64,000 bases of DNA, taken from the NCBI GenBank assembly GCA_018970255.1, contig JAGWWS010000004.1, positions 32,860 to 96,859 on the forward strand. Direction: 5' to 3'. Below the pieces are notes generated by a model. It saw only the letters and a program-made list of their open reading frames with translations, ran no database searches and was not told where the DNA came from. The stretch comes from Verrucomicrobiota bacterium. Its GTDB lineage: Bacteria > Verrucomicrobiota > Verrucomicrobiia > Chthoniobacterales > Terrimicrobiaceae. The first letter of the stretch is position 1; each line of letters starts with the position of its first letter. Both the position numbers and the translations under genes were made by a program. Of this stretch, positions 61,387 to 64,000 are shown in pieces.

Positions 61387-64000
<2,614 letters not shown>

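Overview
The window looks like chromosomal DNA of a free-living, Gram-negative-type bacterium with high genomic GC, most likely a member of the PVC group (Verrucomicrobiota or a relative). That is an inference from the gene mix: ScpA/ScpB condensin partners, an EpsI-type exosortase-associated protein, a LolD-type ABC ATPase, Lgt, many small lipoproteins, and dense GC-rich operons using GTG/TTG starts and 4-nt overlaps. No ribosomal RNA or marker phylogeny is present to prove it.

Region A (1-24,600) is a surface polysaccharide locus with visibly lower GC than the rest. The + strand carries the C-terminal part of a Wzz/BY-kinase chain-length regulator, then methyltransferases, family 2, 4 and 9-like glycosyltransferases, a Wzx-type flippase, two tandem FkbM methyltransferases, an acyltransferase 3, a Wzy/ligase-type membrane protein, GDP-mannose 4,6-dehydratase, an AsnB-type amidotransferase, a WcaF-type acetyltransferase, a frameshifted VanZ-like gene and a WecG/TagA glycosyltransferase. 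Facing it on the - strand are a second O-antigen ligase/polymerase and a WbaP-type initiating phosphoglycosyltransferase. Together these genes could start, build, modify, flip and polymerise a lipid-linked polysaccharide. Terminator hairpins divide the block near 15.9 and 21.7 kb.

Region B (24,680-41,400) is GC-rich housekeeping DNA. It holds two small lipoproteins, a very large TerB/FHA-like/ABC/ABC2 fusion protein on the - strand, and a tightly packed + strand operon rph-lgt-hydrolase-hpf-scpA-scpB-pheA-trpC-purL. A REP-associated tyrosine transposase with four REP-like hairpins follows, then typA with a strong terminator.

Region C (41,000-47,900) is a mosaic of short convergent and divergent units: aroE plus a small membrane protein, a ketosynthase homologue with Ser in place of the catalytic Cys, queH, an exported DJ-1/PfpI protein, an old-yellow-enzyme reductase, gpmA, and an endonuclease/exonuclease/phosphatase protein.

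Region D (47,860-61,300) is almost entirely - strand. Reading in the direction of transcription, it holds an STT3-like membrane glycosyltransferase, tRNA-Arg(CCU), a HAD phosphatase, a cyclic-nucleotide-binding membrane protein, a Bax-inhibitor-1 protein, a chalcone-isomerase-like protein, EpsI, an SDR, the RNase P RNA, and then a long run gltA-lolD-recR-nuclease-dapF-dapA-dapB-folK-panB-yhbY with several overlapping stops and starts. gyrB begins at 61,444 on the + strand and runs off the window.

I found no CRISPR array, prophage or clear defence island. The most unusual items are the TerB/FHA-like/ABC fusion, the RAYT with paired REP hairpins, the P-protein lacking half of its prephenate dehydratase domain, the Cys-to-Ser ketosynthase, and the twice-frameshifted VanZ gene.
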